Assembly (NCBI GenBank): GCA_045837725.1
Contig: JBEWZL010000161.1
Span: 1 to 63,131 of the forward strand
Reading direction: 5' to 3'
DNA: 63,131 bases
From: Vermamoeba vermiformis
Lineage: Eukaryota > Tubulinea > Echinamoebida
The notes under the pieces are model-generated. The model did not search any database. It was not told the origin of the DNA and saw nothing but the letters and a program-made list of their open reading frames with translations. Numbering within the stretch: position 1 is the stretch's first letter; every line of letters begins with the position of its first letter. A program made the translations under genes and the position numbers. Positions 25,060 to 35,747 of this stretch are shown here, in pieces.

Positions 25060-28000
25060 TTATTTTGTTCCAATCAGATTGACGCGTACTTCGTGCTCGT
25101 CCTCACTTCCGCTGTGATCCATGTAATTTACATTTTTGAGGTTGATGTTGCTGGCAGGAGGCGAGTTGGCACGTGGGTTAGGTACGCCTCGGATCTTGGG
25201 AGGACGCCAAGAGCGCAAGAGCAAGGCAGCCATGACTACGACAAGTGTCGATGAGGCCTCAAGGGCTGCGGCAATGCCTGCGGGCAATGGGGCTTGCGTA
25301 AGTGGGTACATAACACCCGCGGCAACTGCAAAAAAGCAAGGTTAGGATAAACTGTCAAACAATTTGACACGTGTCAAAGATGATTTTTTCACGCGTCACT
25401 TAAAAATATCAACCTCGGTCTCAAGACGCAATTTAACTTTAAAAAGTTTGAAGGTGTCAAACACCCACAACAAGACTAACTTTTCTTTGACACGTGAAAT
25501 TTTGTGACACGTGTCAGATGAGGGGTTGCTGAGGTACTTACTTGGCACAGCAATAACGTTATAAGCTAGAGCCCATGTAAAGTTGAACTTGATGCGTCGG
25601 AAGACAGTGCGCGAGAGGTCAAGCGATGACACGACATCGGTCAACTGAGATTTCATCAACACAATGTCCGCACTCTCGCTCGCAATGTCAGATCCGCTGC
25701 CCATGGCAATGCCAACATTAGCTTGGGTCTGTTCATATCATAAGCATTAGTACATTGATATTATTAACCGTATAACCCTTACCAAGGCAACAGAATCATT
25801 CACACCGTCGCCGACCATAGCAACTTTGCGTCCGTTATCCTAGAGAGTAAAGGCTTAGCACGAGCAAAAATAGATAAAACGCACGACTTACTTGCAACTC
25901 TTTGACTTTTTGAGCTTTTTGTGAAGGCAGAACGTTGCCCATGACTTTTGTAATGCCAAGTTGTTTGCCAAGGGCTGAGGCAACACGATGATGATCACCA
26001 CTAATGATCCACGGTTCGATATTGAGTTGCTTGAGCTTTTCAATAGTGGCCGTGGCTTCGGGCTGAAAAAAAATTGTCAATAAAATTTGTAGATGTGGAT
26101 CCGATCCGAATTTGAACGCGCAACAGAGACCCAAAAAGGTTAATAATAAGCGTTACTAGGCAAAAGTAAAAAAAAAAAAAGAGCACAACACCTCCGATTC
26201 CCAGGTAGTCTCCTACCCCAGTACTAAGAAGGCCTGAACAAGCTTAACTTCGCTGATCGGACGGGAAGCGGTGCATTCTTGTTAGTGTGGTCGTGCCCGA
26301 GACGCTTTGCAACGTCATGCTCGGGTCGCCACTTGCCACTACCAAGAAAACCCAGCCCAACCAGCGCAGGTCACAACTTGTGGTGCGTGTACTCAAGCTG
26401 AGAAGTGGATCTACTTACGCGAATAGTATCAGCGATGGCGATAATACCAACGATGGTAGAATCGACGCAAACGATCATTGTGCTCTTGCCGTAATCGTAA
26501 AATCGGGTCATTTGCTGCTCAAACTTGGCGTTGACTTCGACTTGGTTGTCAGCCATTAATCTCACGTTGCCAATCAAAACCTTCTTGCCCTCCCATATGC
26601 ATGAGATACCCTTGCCAGGGATTGCCTAAAAAGGAAAGTTAGAATAGCCGCAAAGCTTTGGTATCAAACGTACCATGAAGTTTGAGACGCGGTTCAGTGC
26701 GATGTTTCTGGCCTTGGCGTAGTTAACTACAGCGCGTGCCAATGGGTGCTCACTTTCAGCTTCACAGGAGGCGGCAATCTGAATCACACTATCTTCATCG
26801 TAGTTCGCGTAGTTGAATGTGAGAACATTGGTAACGTTCAGTTGTCCCGTGGTCAGCGTGCCTGTCTTATCAAACACAACTGTGTCCACGGCGTAGGCGC
26901 TCTCGAGGGCAGCTCCACTCTTGATAAGAATACCTCGACGAATACCAACACTTGTTCCGACCAACTGAAACCAAAATAATCAGATTCAGATCACGAATCT
27001 CGAAGTTCTCCGTAGTACTTACAACTGCAGTAGGTGTGGCAAGACCAAGAGCGCAGGGACAAGCCACTACCATGACCGCAATGGCGTTCAAAAGAGCAAA
27101 GACGAAGTTCTTTGAGAAAGGTGCGTCAGGTCCGTATGGCAAAACAAGGTTGAAGTGGATCAACAACATCCAGCCAACAAAAGTGATGATGGACAAGGAA
27201 AAGATCAAAGGAACGAAAACATTGGATATTTTGTCGGCAAAGCGCTAAAAAAGATCAGTCAGTTCGGTTCTTAGAGATTCGGGTGTTAAATCTGACTTCG
27301 ATCTCGTGCTAACGCAATATGAAATGTGGCTATGTTACCTGAATTGGAGCTTTGGTAGTTTGAGCAGTTTCGACCATCTTGATAATTTGTGCAAGCATAG
27401 TCTCATTGCCAACTTTGTCAGCGCGGATCAGCAGTGTGCCATTAGTGTTGATTGTAGAGCCCACAACTTGGTCTCCAACTCGCTTAGTAACAGGAAGGGC
27501 CTCACCTGGAGATTAAACGTTAGTTAGAATCTCCCAAGAACAAAATCAATTTGGATCAAATCCGGATGTGGGCACGAAAAAATTTCTTACCAGTAATAAT
27601 AGATTCATCAACAGAGCTTTCTCCAGCAACTACAGTGCCATCTACTGGCATTTTTGAGCCAGGATAGACCTTCAAAATGTCGCCGAGTTGAATTAACTTG
27701 ATGCTGATCTCCTCCTCCTGCAGCTGCGCATGAACTCTGTTGTTGAAGTTTGTATTGTTAATTGAGTTGAAGTTGGTGACTAATACACCCGTCGAGGCTT
27801 GAAGTTGAGGCAGCTTTCGAATGGCCTCAGCTGTTTTGCCCTTCGAAATATTTTCGAGGACTTTGCCCAAGAAAATAATGTTGATCAAAATGCCGCATTC
27901 TACGAATAAAATATCGCCTTCGTAATTCTCTAACGCAACTGATAGGATCAGCGTGATGACGGAATATACAAACGCAGATGTGGTGCTCAAGGACACGAGC

Positions 28001-29538
28001 ACATCCACGTTAAGTCGTTTATGCTTCAAGGCGTTGAAAGCTCCTTGATAAAAGCTCAATCCAATCCAGAACTAAAGCAATAAATCAGTTTATTGCCACG
28101 GCTGCGACAGAAATCGAAAAAAATGTTGTTACCTGCATCGGGATTGTCAATATGAACTGGGCTATGCCATTAATGGTTAGGTTTTTATATACGCTGTGGT
28201 TAATGAAGTCGTCGGTCTCTATTAACAATACGATTAGTAAGATCTTTTACATGTATGTGAACCGCTGCAGACTCGGTTAAAGATCCCGTGTCACACGACA
28301 TCCAGTATGAAACAGAACCGTACCTTTCCAAATAGGCAAGACCCATTGCAGTAGCACCAATGGTATGACGAATATTAAAGAGATGAAGAACTTCCTCAGA
28401 AGCATTTTACGCTTCTTGTATTGTTTGTCTTCTTTTTCGGGCTTTTCATACAGCTCTACTCGTTGCTGCGTCTAAAATGATACGATTAATATCGACATAT
28501 ATACATGCTTAGTATTAGTTTTACGTACTTTATCTGTTATCTGCCGAATCAGGTCGCGGATGCCGACAATTTTGGTATTGTACTCGATCTCAGCCACACG
28601 TTGTTTCAGCTTCAAATGAACGTCATAGACACCAGGAATTGACTTGATGGTGTTAAATATATTATCTTCATTATGCTCGTCTAAACCGCTGAGCTTAAAA
28701 TCGATTCTAGTTCTGTTTCCCTGGTTGATCGGTCAGATCTGTTAGCAAGTCTGAAAATACTACGAGAACACGCTTACCTCTGCATGTATCTTATCGTACA
28801 CGTGGCATCCAATTTCTTCGAGCTCTTTGATTATTTGGTCGTCCTACCGAATCACAAGTGTCAAATAAAGTTCTGTCGAAAGATCTGCACCAAAAAAATA
28901 CGCCACGCGAATTTTGTGAGATAATTACTTTTCCTCGATATTTTCAAAGCGATAATATGATGGAAAGAAGTTTAGGTAGAATAATCAGATCTGGATTCCT
29001 ACCTTCGTGACCAGTGTGTCATAATGAATATAAACTCTTCGAGTATATAAATTTAGACTGGCTTGCACGACGCCCGTAAGGTCCTTCAAGCTATTTTCGA
29101 CGGATTGAGCGCACTCAATGCAATCCACTCCTTTAAAACGAAATACAACGGATTTGAGACTGCCTGTAATTGCAAAAATGAGTGACATATATCCAATAAT
29201 ACAACTATTATATTATTATTACCTTCTTCTTCCTCGCAAATGTGGAATCCTTGGGCTTCCGGATGCTTCTCGCAAACGGCTAGATCGCAAAAAAAATTAA
29301 TTTAAATGCCAAAAAATCAAATAAACGTTCAAGGTCAATTCTATTATTTACCTCCAAGATTTGGCATTGCGTCAATGTGTCCATTGCTCAGCTTCATGAA
29401 CTTTTTGGATTTCTTTTTTTTGTGTCCATGCCCGTGTTTCTTGCCATGCTTATGATCATGATCGTGGTCGTGGTCATGGTCATGGTGTTTATGATCATCG
29501 TGCGGTGCGCACAGAGCTTCTTCGTCCGACGAGCACAT
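25060..29538 (-). CDS. Copper-transporting P1B-type ATPase
   Basis: A multi-exon gene of roughly 1000 residues. The N-terminus is a His-rich stretch ([20 protein letters not shown]), then one metal-binding HMA domain ([17 protein letters not shown], Cys-x2-Cys) and a second HMA-like domain lacking the cysteines ([19 protein letters not shown]). Membrane segments and catalytic motifs follow in order: an ITG/EALPV junction (TGE loop), [12 protein letters not shown] (CPC copper site), [12 protein letters not shown] (phosphorylated Asp), [11 protein letters not shown] (SEHPL, heavy-metal class), ISGDHH and [12 protein letters not shown]. It is homologous to ATP7A/B and CCC2, exporting Cu(I) or loading it into the secretory pathway. 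In the hinge motif the usual GDGINDSPAL reads [10 protein letters not shown]. The intron 26064-26417 contains a 5S rRNA gene; another (25325-25540) carries TGACACGTG palindromes. Confidence 0.92.
25325..25540. repeat. TGACACGTGTCA palindromes in a copper ATPase intron
   Basis: TTTGACACGTGTCAAAG at about 25370, TTTGACACGTG at about 25489 and GTGACACGTGTCAG at about 25505, all inside one intron. The core palindrome contains the E-box CACGTG. Confidence 0.65.
26168..26180 (-). terminator. Pol III terminator of the 5S gene
   Basis: On the minus strand a run of 13 T residues starts two bases after the 5S 3' end, the standard RNA polymerase III stop signal. Confidence 0.85.
26183..26296 (-). rRNA. 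5S ribosomal RNA, nested in an intron
   Basis: The minus strand reads GCACGACCACAC at its 5' end and GGAGGTGTTGTGC at its 3' end; GCACGAC and GTTGTGC pair as helix I. The internal control region is typical: CGAAGTTAAGCTTG (box A), TTAGTACTGGGGTAGGAG and ACTACCTGGGAATC (box C). The length, about 114 nt, is near the usual 118-120. A poly-T terminator follows directly. It lies wholly inside a 354-nt intron of the copper ATPase gene, on the same strand, so Pol II and Pol III units are nested. In the host 5' direction a hairpin (CCCGAG..CTCGGG, 26297-26327) precedes it. Confidence 0.93.
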
Positions 29539-29821
29539 CTGGATCTGATCTTAGGTGAACGAACGTAGTGATTGATATTGCACGAGGCCGGAGCCAATTC
29601 CTCGAACGTTCGTGGTAAAGATACGCTTCGTAAAATAACACTATTGAAATTTTTGTTCGTGTCACTTTGAGAACAGCCAAAAAAATGTGACACGTGGTTG
29701 GTACTCGCGGGCAAGCGTCTAACTAACTTGCTGGGTTAAACAAATCTTTAATCAAAACTTCTTTTTCCAGATTAATGTGAAACTGCTAAAAATGGATCCG
29801 CCCGATACTTTCCACCACAAT
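29539..29821. other. Spacer, ACAD11-like 3' end to copper ATPase promoter
   Basis: The two genes are tandem on the minus strand. The spacer holds one TGACACGTGG motif (about 29688) and GATC-centred words, and no gene. Confidence 0.3.
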
Positions 29822-32800
29822 TTAAAGTTTGGCCTTCTTCAGTTGCTTCTCATATTCAATCTTGGCAATAGTGTTGATGTGGACTTCATCAGGGCCATCA
29901 GCAAGTCGAAGAGTTCTAGGAAATGGCGCGATTAGATCCGACCAGATCCGAGTACTGCCCGAGACTTACCTAGCACCAGCATAAGCTTTAGCCAATGGGA
30001 AATCTTCGCAGAGGCCGGCCGCGCCAAAAGCTTGGATGGCACGGTCAATTACGCGGCAGGCCATTGACGGTGCAACGACTTTAATCATGGCAATCTCAGT
30101 GCGGGCAATCTTGTTGCCGAACAGATCCATGGCGTGTGCAGCCTTGAGGGTCAATAGACGAGCTTGATCAATCTCAATACGCGACATAGCCACGTCGTGC
30201 ATGATTTTGCCGTGTTGAGCAATCTTTTTGCCAAATGTCGTGCGGCTATGAACTCGCTTGACCATGGCTTCGAGCGCACGTTCAGCTAACGAAGCGCTAA
30301 GTTAATAAACGATCCCGCGAGACGAGCTTGTTCAGGGACGTACCTAGACCGATCATTCGCATGCAGTGGTGAATTCTACCAGGGCCTAATCTACCTTGAG
30401 CGATTTCAAAACCACGTCCTTCACCAAGGATGACATTCTTGACAGGCACTCTGACGTTGTCCAATGAAACTTCACAATGGCCTAATAACAACGGGTTTTA
30501 GCACGCGTAGTTGTAGGTGAGAGGAACTTACCATAAGGAGCATCGTCATAGTTAAATACAGTCAAGGGTCGTACTACTTTGACTCCCGGAGTGTCCATTG
30601 GCACGAGGATCATCGAATGTTGTTTGTGGCGCGGTGTGTTTTTATCACCAGTCTTAGCCATGAGAATCATAATCTTGCAGTTAGGGTCTGGCCGACATCA
30701 ATTATTAGCCGTAGCAATTGCATCAAATTTATTCTTGACTTACGACCAGCACCAGTAATCCACCACTTTCGGCCGTTAATGACGTACTCATCTCCTTCGC
30801 GCTTTGCCTCGCAACTAATGTTAGTAGCATCAGATGAAGCCTATGTAATAATATTAATATGGTGCTATATAAAATGGAAGTCAGCTACGTACTACTGCAG
30901 GCTCAGTCATGCCAAAACAAGAGCGGATCTCACCGCGCAAAAGAGGCTCGAGCCATTGTTTCTTCTGTTCAGCATTACCGTAGTTTTCTAACACTTCCAT
31001 ATTGCCAGTGTCAGGAGCATTGCAGTTGAAGATTTCAGGCGCAATGTCAGCGGATCTGCCCGTGACCTCGCAAATGATGGCGTACTCCAAGTTTGAAAAT
31101 CCAGGGGCACCGTGTACGGCGTGAGGCAAAAATAAGTTCCAAAGGCCCTTTTGCTTAGCTTTTTCTTTTAGTTCTTCCACGAGCGGAACAACTTGCCATC
31201 TGTTTTGACGGTTGTTGATCTCGTGTTCAATCTTTCTTTCACTGAAAAACGCGTTTTGTGAGTTATAAACGCATTAAAAAATAAGGAGATCAACATACTT
31301 AGGATAGATGTATTGTTCCATAAACTCTTCAACTTCACGACGAACTTTTTTCACGCGATCTGAAAAGTTGAACAGAGCCAAATCAATCTACAACACTCAT
31401 TAGAATATATGCTCAAATATATATATAATAGGTCTTAACGAATATGATACGTACTGAAAGAGTGTCAGCCGAGTTGACAATTTCCCAAGCACGATCTGCG
31501 AACCACTCGGCAAAAGAACCCACAGCCTTGCCATCAGCGCTGCTAGCATTGCCTTGCAAGGCACGTTTGTAAACTCCTTGAAGAATTGCAGACATTCTGA
31601 ACAGACTGAACGCTACGTAGTATGATAAGTTTGGAATCGAAGATTTGTGTCGCAATTTGCAATACATCGCCACGTATTCATCTACGGATAACGCAAGATA
31701 TACATTAATATTTCCTTATTTGGCAATATCGTTGTGTTGTTACCTTGTGTGGGAATTCCATTCTTTTTGAAGTTAAATTCTCCGAAGCCATTTAAAGGAA
31801 CCTTTGCTGGCAAACGTGGTAATTGATATGGCATACAACTATATATAAAATTATTACTAGCATATGAGTTACTAAGCAGTGATTCTTACTTATAAGCCAG
31901 ATCTGAGTACGGATGACCGAGTGTGGATAATTCCCAGTCCAACACTGCCAAGACACGTGGTTCAGTTGGGTGATAGATTAAGTTATCAAGTCGATAATCG
32001 CCATGAACAATAGTCACTTCTATAATATAATTATTGAGTATTGTTTGCTGCAAATAAAAACTTTTTCACTCCACAAATTTTCTTATTTGAAGCTCAAAAT
32101 AATTCGGTTTGCAGATTGACTCCCATAATCAACCAAAAGATTATTATATGAACTTATAATACGACAATTAGGATAGTGTATATTTGACTGTCGTAGCTCA
32201 ATAATAGAGCGCTCAACTATTATTAGGGAAACTGTTCGTTTAGTAAATCGAGTGGATGCAGGTGTAAATCCTGCCGACAGTCGTTTTTTTTAAATTACTT
32301 AATAGAAAATATATTATAGACATATATCATTTACAGATAATCATAAGAGATTATAAACTTACCTTCGTTGTCTTTTGGAATATTTTTGGGCAAGTAATCG
32401 ATTAACTTGTTCATCGACGGAATTTCTTTTGTTTTGCTGCTCAAATATTGTTGCGACCAGCGCGCAGTTTGGCGTTCAAAATATTTCTCCGTTGGAGCAT
32501 AGTCACCGAGACCGATCGCTCTAAAGTCCACATCTGCCAAATAACACCGTATTAGTATATGCAGGTACTAATATAGTAATATATCGTATATAAAGTATAG
32601 TTGTATTAATTGTTTTGCGTACTATGAATTTTGGCCAAAGTGTCCGCCATGGATTTGTAGATCGCAGTACGTTCTTCCGGCGAGCATTCTTCTAACGCAA
32701 TATCGCTGGAAACCCATTAATAAGGATGTATAATATATGTTATTGATAGCAATCGCAATGAAATTGCAACAGGTGTACGGATTTCGCATCTATCTGTCAA

Positions 32801-33414
32801 AAAAATTTTCTTGATCTTGAAACTTACCGCAAGATTCGACCTCTTACATATTCCATAACATAGAAAGCTGTTCCTATGATCTCGTTGTCGGTACATAAGA
32901 CGTATGTCTTAGGCACAGGCACGTCTGTTTTGTTCAAAGCATTGATAATTCGATACTCTCGTTCAACCATGTGCTATATCCAAATATCATTAATAATATT
33001 ATTCTCATAATTGATATGAGATTACGGGCAAATATTATGCGGCTTGAATATGAATTTAGAGGATAACGTTTCATTGAATTGAAATAAATATTTTACGGAG
33101 CTGGTAGCGGAGCGAATCCCAATACTTACAGCACTCGGCAATAATTTGCCATAAGGCTTTTTGCGCAATACATATTCTCTGCCAGCTGAATCTTTGAAAT
33201 AGAAAGTTGGATTTGATTGTCCTCCTTTGAATTGCAATATTTCGACAATTGGACCTTTGAAAACGCTGACTGTATTTTTTAAATAATTTTCAAGTGATGT
33301 CTTATCGAATCCTTGGCCTTGACGCACTTCAATAGTTCCAGGAGGTCCAGACTAAAATTGAAAAAATATTATGGCCTGATCTTAAACGCAATGTCATTTC
33401 GGTTAATTACCATT
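29822..33414 (-). CDS. ACAD11: APH kinase-like/acyl-CoA dehydrogenase fusion, ACAD10/11 type, peroxisomal
   Basis: About 800 residues over many exons. The N-terminal half is an aminoglycoside-phosphotransferase-like kinase domain: [29 protein letters not shown], then Brenner motif [16 protein letters not shown] and [19 protein letters not shown]. The C-terminal half is an acyl-CoA dehydrogenase: [80 protein letters not shown]. This order is that of ACAD10/ACAD11, which degrade 4-hydroxy acids by phosphorylation and elimination. The protein ends KKAKL, a PTS1-type signal matching peroxisomal ACAD11. The inferred start is a 3-nt exon (ATG at 33414-33412 followed by GTAATT), joining SGPPGTIEV at 33351. 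Confidence 0.88.
32186..32283 (+). tRNA. tRNA-like sequence, degenerate, Asn-like, possibly with intron
   Basis: GACTGTC (32186-32192) pairs with GACAGTC near the 3' end, followed by G and a T run (32284 on). The D arm is AGCTCAATAATAGAGC and the T arm is GCAGG-TGTAAAT-CCTGC. The anticodon side reads CTCAACTATTA, then about 24 extra bases, then ATCGAG, so a split anticodon loop with ATT (Asn-like) and one stem mismatch is possible. The D loop lacks the GG pair and the T loop has T instead of the invariant C56. These partner losses suggest a pseudogene or a mitochondrial-type tRNA. It lies on the strand opposite its host, in an intron of the ACAD11-like gene. Confidence 0.5.
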
Positions 33415-33547
33415 TTGTCAAATTTAGCACGTTTGTGGTTTACAATAAAATTAGGATCAATAGAAGTGCACAATCGCGGGCCGCTGGAAATTTTATCGGG
33501 TAACAAAAAAATCACGTGATCCAGGGCTTTGATTTTATTCCGCGTTT

Positions 33548-35549
33548 TTATTTTGATTTGTACACCATTATTGAATTATCAGCCTTGGATTTTATCGTAC
33601 TATCTTCACTTTCGTCTGACGAGTCATTTTCATTTACATAAAACTTTCGCTGGCCAGTAGAAACAGCCAAGTAAGGCAATGAAGGGTGCATTGAAACTCC
33701 ATTAACAACATCTATATTATTATTAATATAGGTATGCTATTTTGCTTATTTGTTACCTTTTGTAACGGCGATGGATCCTGCCAATAAACCTGAGCTTACG
33801 TTGTACGCTAATACTTGACCGTCCTAACGGATTTATTAGATATTAATACTAAGGTTTATTATACTATTACCTGAGATGCAGTTATGATGTTCCTACTAAT
33901 CGGATCTATGTCGAAGTACACGCGTTGGTTGGTCCTACACACGCGATTGAGCTGATAAACTGGATTAACCAAATTCCTCATATCCCAACATAGTATTCTA
34001 TTATCTTTTCTTCCTCCACTGAATAAATACGTTCCGTCCAATGAAAATTGGATCTGCCAAAAATGTAAGTCAAGAAATTTCAATAGTTAATTACGTACAT
34101 GTGTGATGCCATTGAGCTGGCCTTCAAGTATGTATATAGGGTCCATCGTCTCCGCTGCATATAATCCTAATCGACCTGTATACGTTCCTGCTGCAAGTAC
34201 AGTGTTTTGTCCGAACTGATAGTTGAACGCCATTGTCGACACAATTCCTAAAAAGGAAATGATCAGACACGATCTGTAAATATCATTTAATAGTTACCAT
34301 GGAGGGAGTACTCAGGAGAGTCCTTAAGCACGGTATTGAATTGCTCACATTCTCGGCCAGGGCTATTGATATCAAACACTCGAATCAATTTGTTGAAACC
34401 AGCATAAATCCTGGAAATAGTCGCAAGTTAAATATAATACCCTTAAATATATATGACGTACTTTGTTCCTTCAGGGTTTACTCGAACAGAGAATGCAGCA
34501 GTAATTTCATCGGCCGAATCAAATGCACGGTAAGTCGCTTTCATCTGTAACTTATCAACACTTGTCTTCAATTGTAAATTAACTTACTTCACCAGTGAAC
34601 GCGTCCCATAGGTGTACTGGATGGTCTTTGCTAGTTGACACGAAAAAGCATGTTTCAGGTCCTGTACAAAAGTCAGCACTTGGTCAAAAAGTTACGTGCA
34701 CGCGCATACTTAATGAGTCCATAAACGGATTCCAAGCAAAGTCATAAATGGGTTCTCCTTCGCTACATATTAACGATGGCCTTGTTGATATGGGCAATTG
34801 TTTGTCATTGAGGTCTTCTTCCAAGGGACTTAAAAAAAAAGTGTTAGATCGCGTTCTGACACTCGCTTAGAATATTCCAAACTTACACGTCATAGACTCG
34901 TAGTATATTATCCTCGCTATTTGCTAATAAACATGTGCCATCGGGGGCCCATTTAACGCCTTTTAAGAAGTTGTTTCGTGGTTTTGCATAAACATCGCTA
35001 ATTTTTGCTATCAGATCTGGTTGGTTCGACCAATTAAATTCTCTGTACACAAACGTCGCATCATTATTATTATAGTAATATTCTGAGCCCTCTACTGCCA
35101 TTGCACTATCTTGTGCTGAATAACTGGTTGTATAATTTTGGAACGATGTATTTGAATTTGTTTCGGTGGCTTGTAATTGCTGTAACAATGCTTTCTTCTT
35201 TGCCTCTAGTGTAGCTTGAATGTCTGTGTAATTATTAGATGCCTCGACAGTGCTACTAGAGGATTTGTCTGTGGATTCAAGCCGCTGTTTCTTTCTCGGT
35301 GGTTCTTCTGTCTTGTCATCTACAAAAAATATTTATAAGGATTATATATTCAATATTAAACGATTTTCACGAGAAAATACTCGTTTTAAGTCGACGGGCG
35401 ATTTTTAAATAATTTTTTGTTGACAAGTCGTAGATCTTGCACTCACCTGATTGTGACTTTTCAGTTGTGCTATTTACATTATTGTTATCACCTTCTTTTG
35501 CTTCTCGTCGTAGAAAATTGAGCAGTCCTGATATTTTTGTTCCTCTCAT
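33548..35549 (-). CDS. WRAP53: WD40 telomerase/Cajal body protein, WRAP53 (TCAB1) homologue
   Basis: About 470 residues in nine or more exons, ATG at 35549. After a charged N-terminus (KTEEPPRKKQRLESTDKSSS) come WD repeats with phrases matching animal WRAP53: FLKGVKWAPDGTCLLANSED, EPIYDFAWNPFM, DHPVHLWDAFTGE, MKATYRAFDSADEITAAFSV, GRLGLYAAETMDP, YLFSGGRKDNRILCWDMRN and TNQRVYFDIDPISRNIITAS. WRAP53 binds the CAB box of scaRNAs and telomerase RNA and delivers them to Cajal bodies. Its presence implies an H/ACA scaRNA or telomerase RNA trafficking system in this organism. The C-terminus is short and charged. It diverges from the LRR-HlyIII gene across 198 nt. Confidence 0.92.
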
Positions 35550-35747
35550 CTGATCTGCCACCAACAAAGTTTTTTTTAGATGAACTTTGATTACCTCGAC
35601 ATACGCTAATAATATTGCGATGTATTTGATGTAAATGTGCAAGTGTTACACGTGCCAACTTTTAACAGGTAGCCTTTTTAATCCCTGGTTGATTTTTCCT
35701 TTTTTCACAACCACGCAAGATAATTTGAGATTGATTAGTAGATTGCA

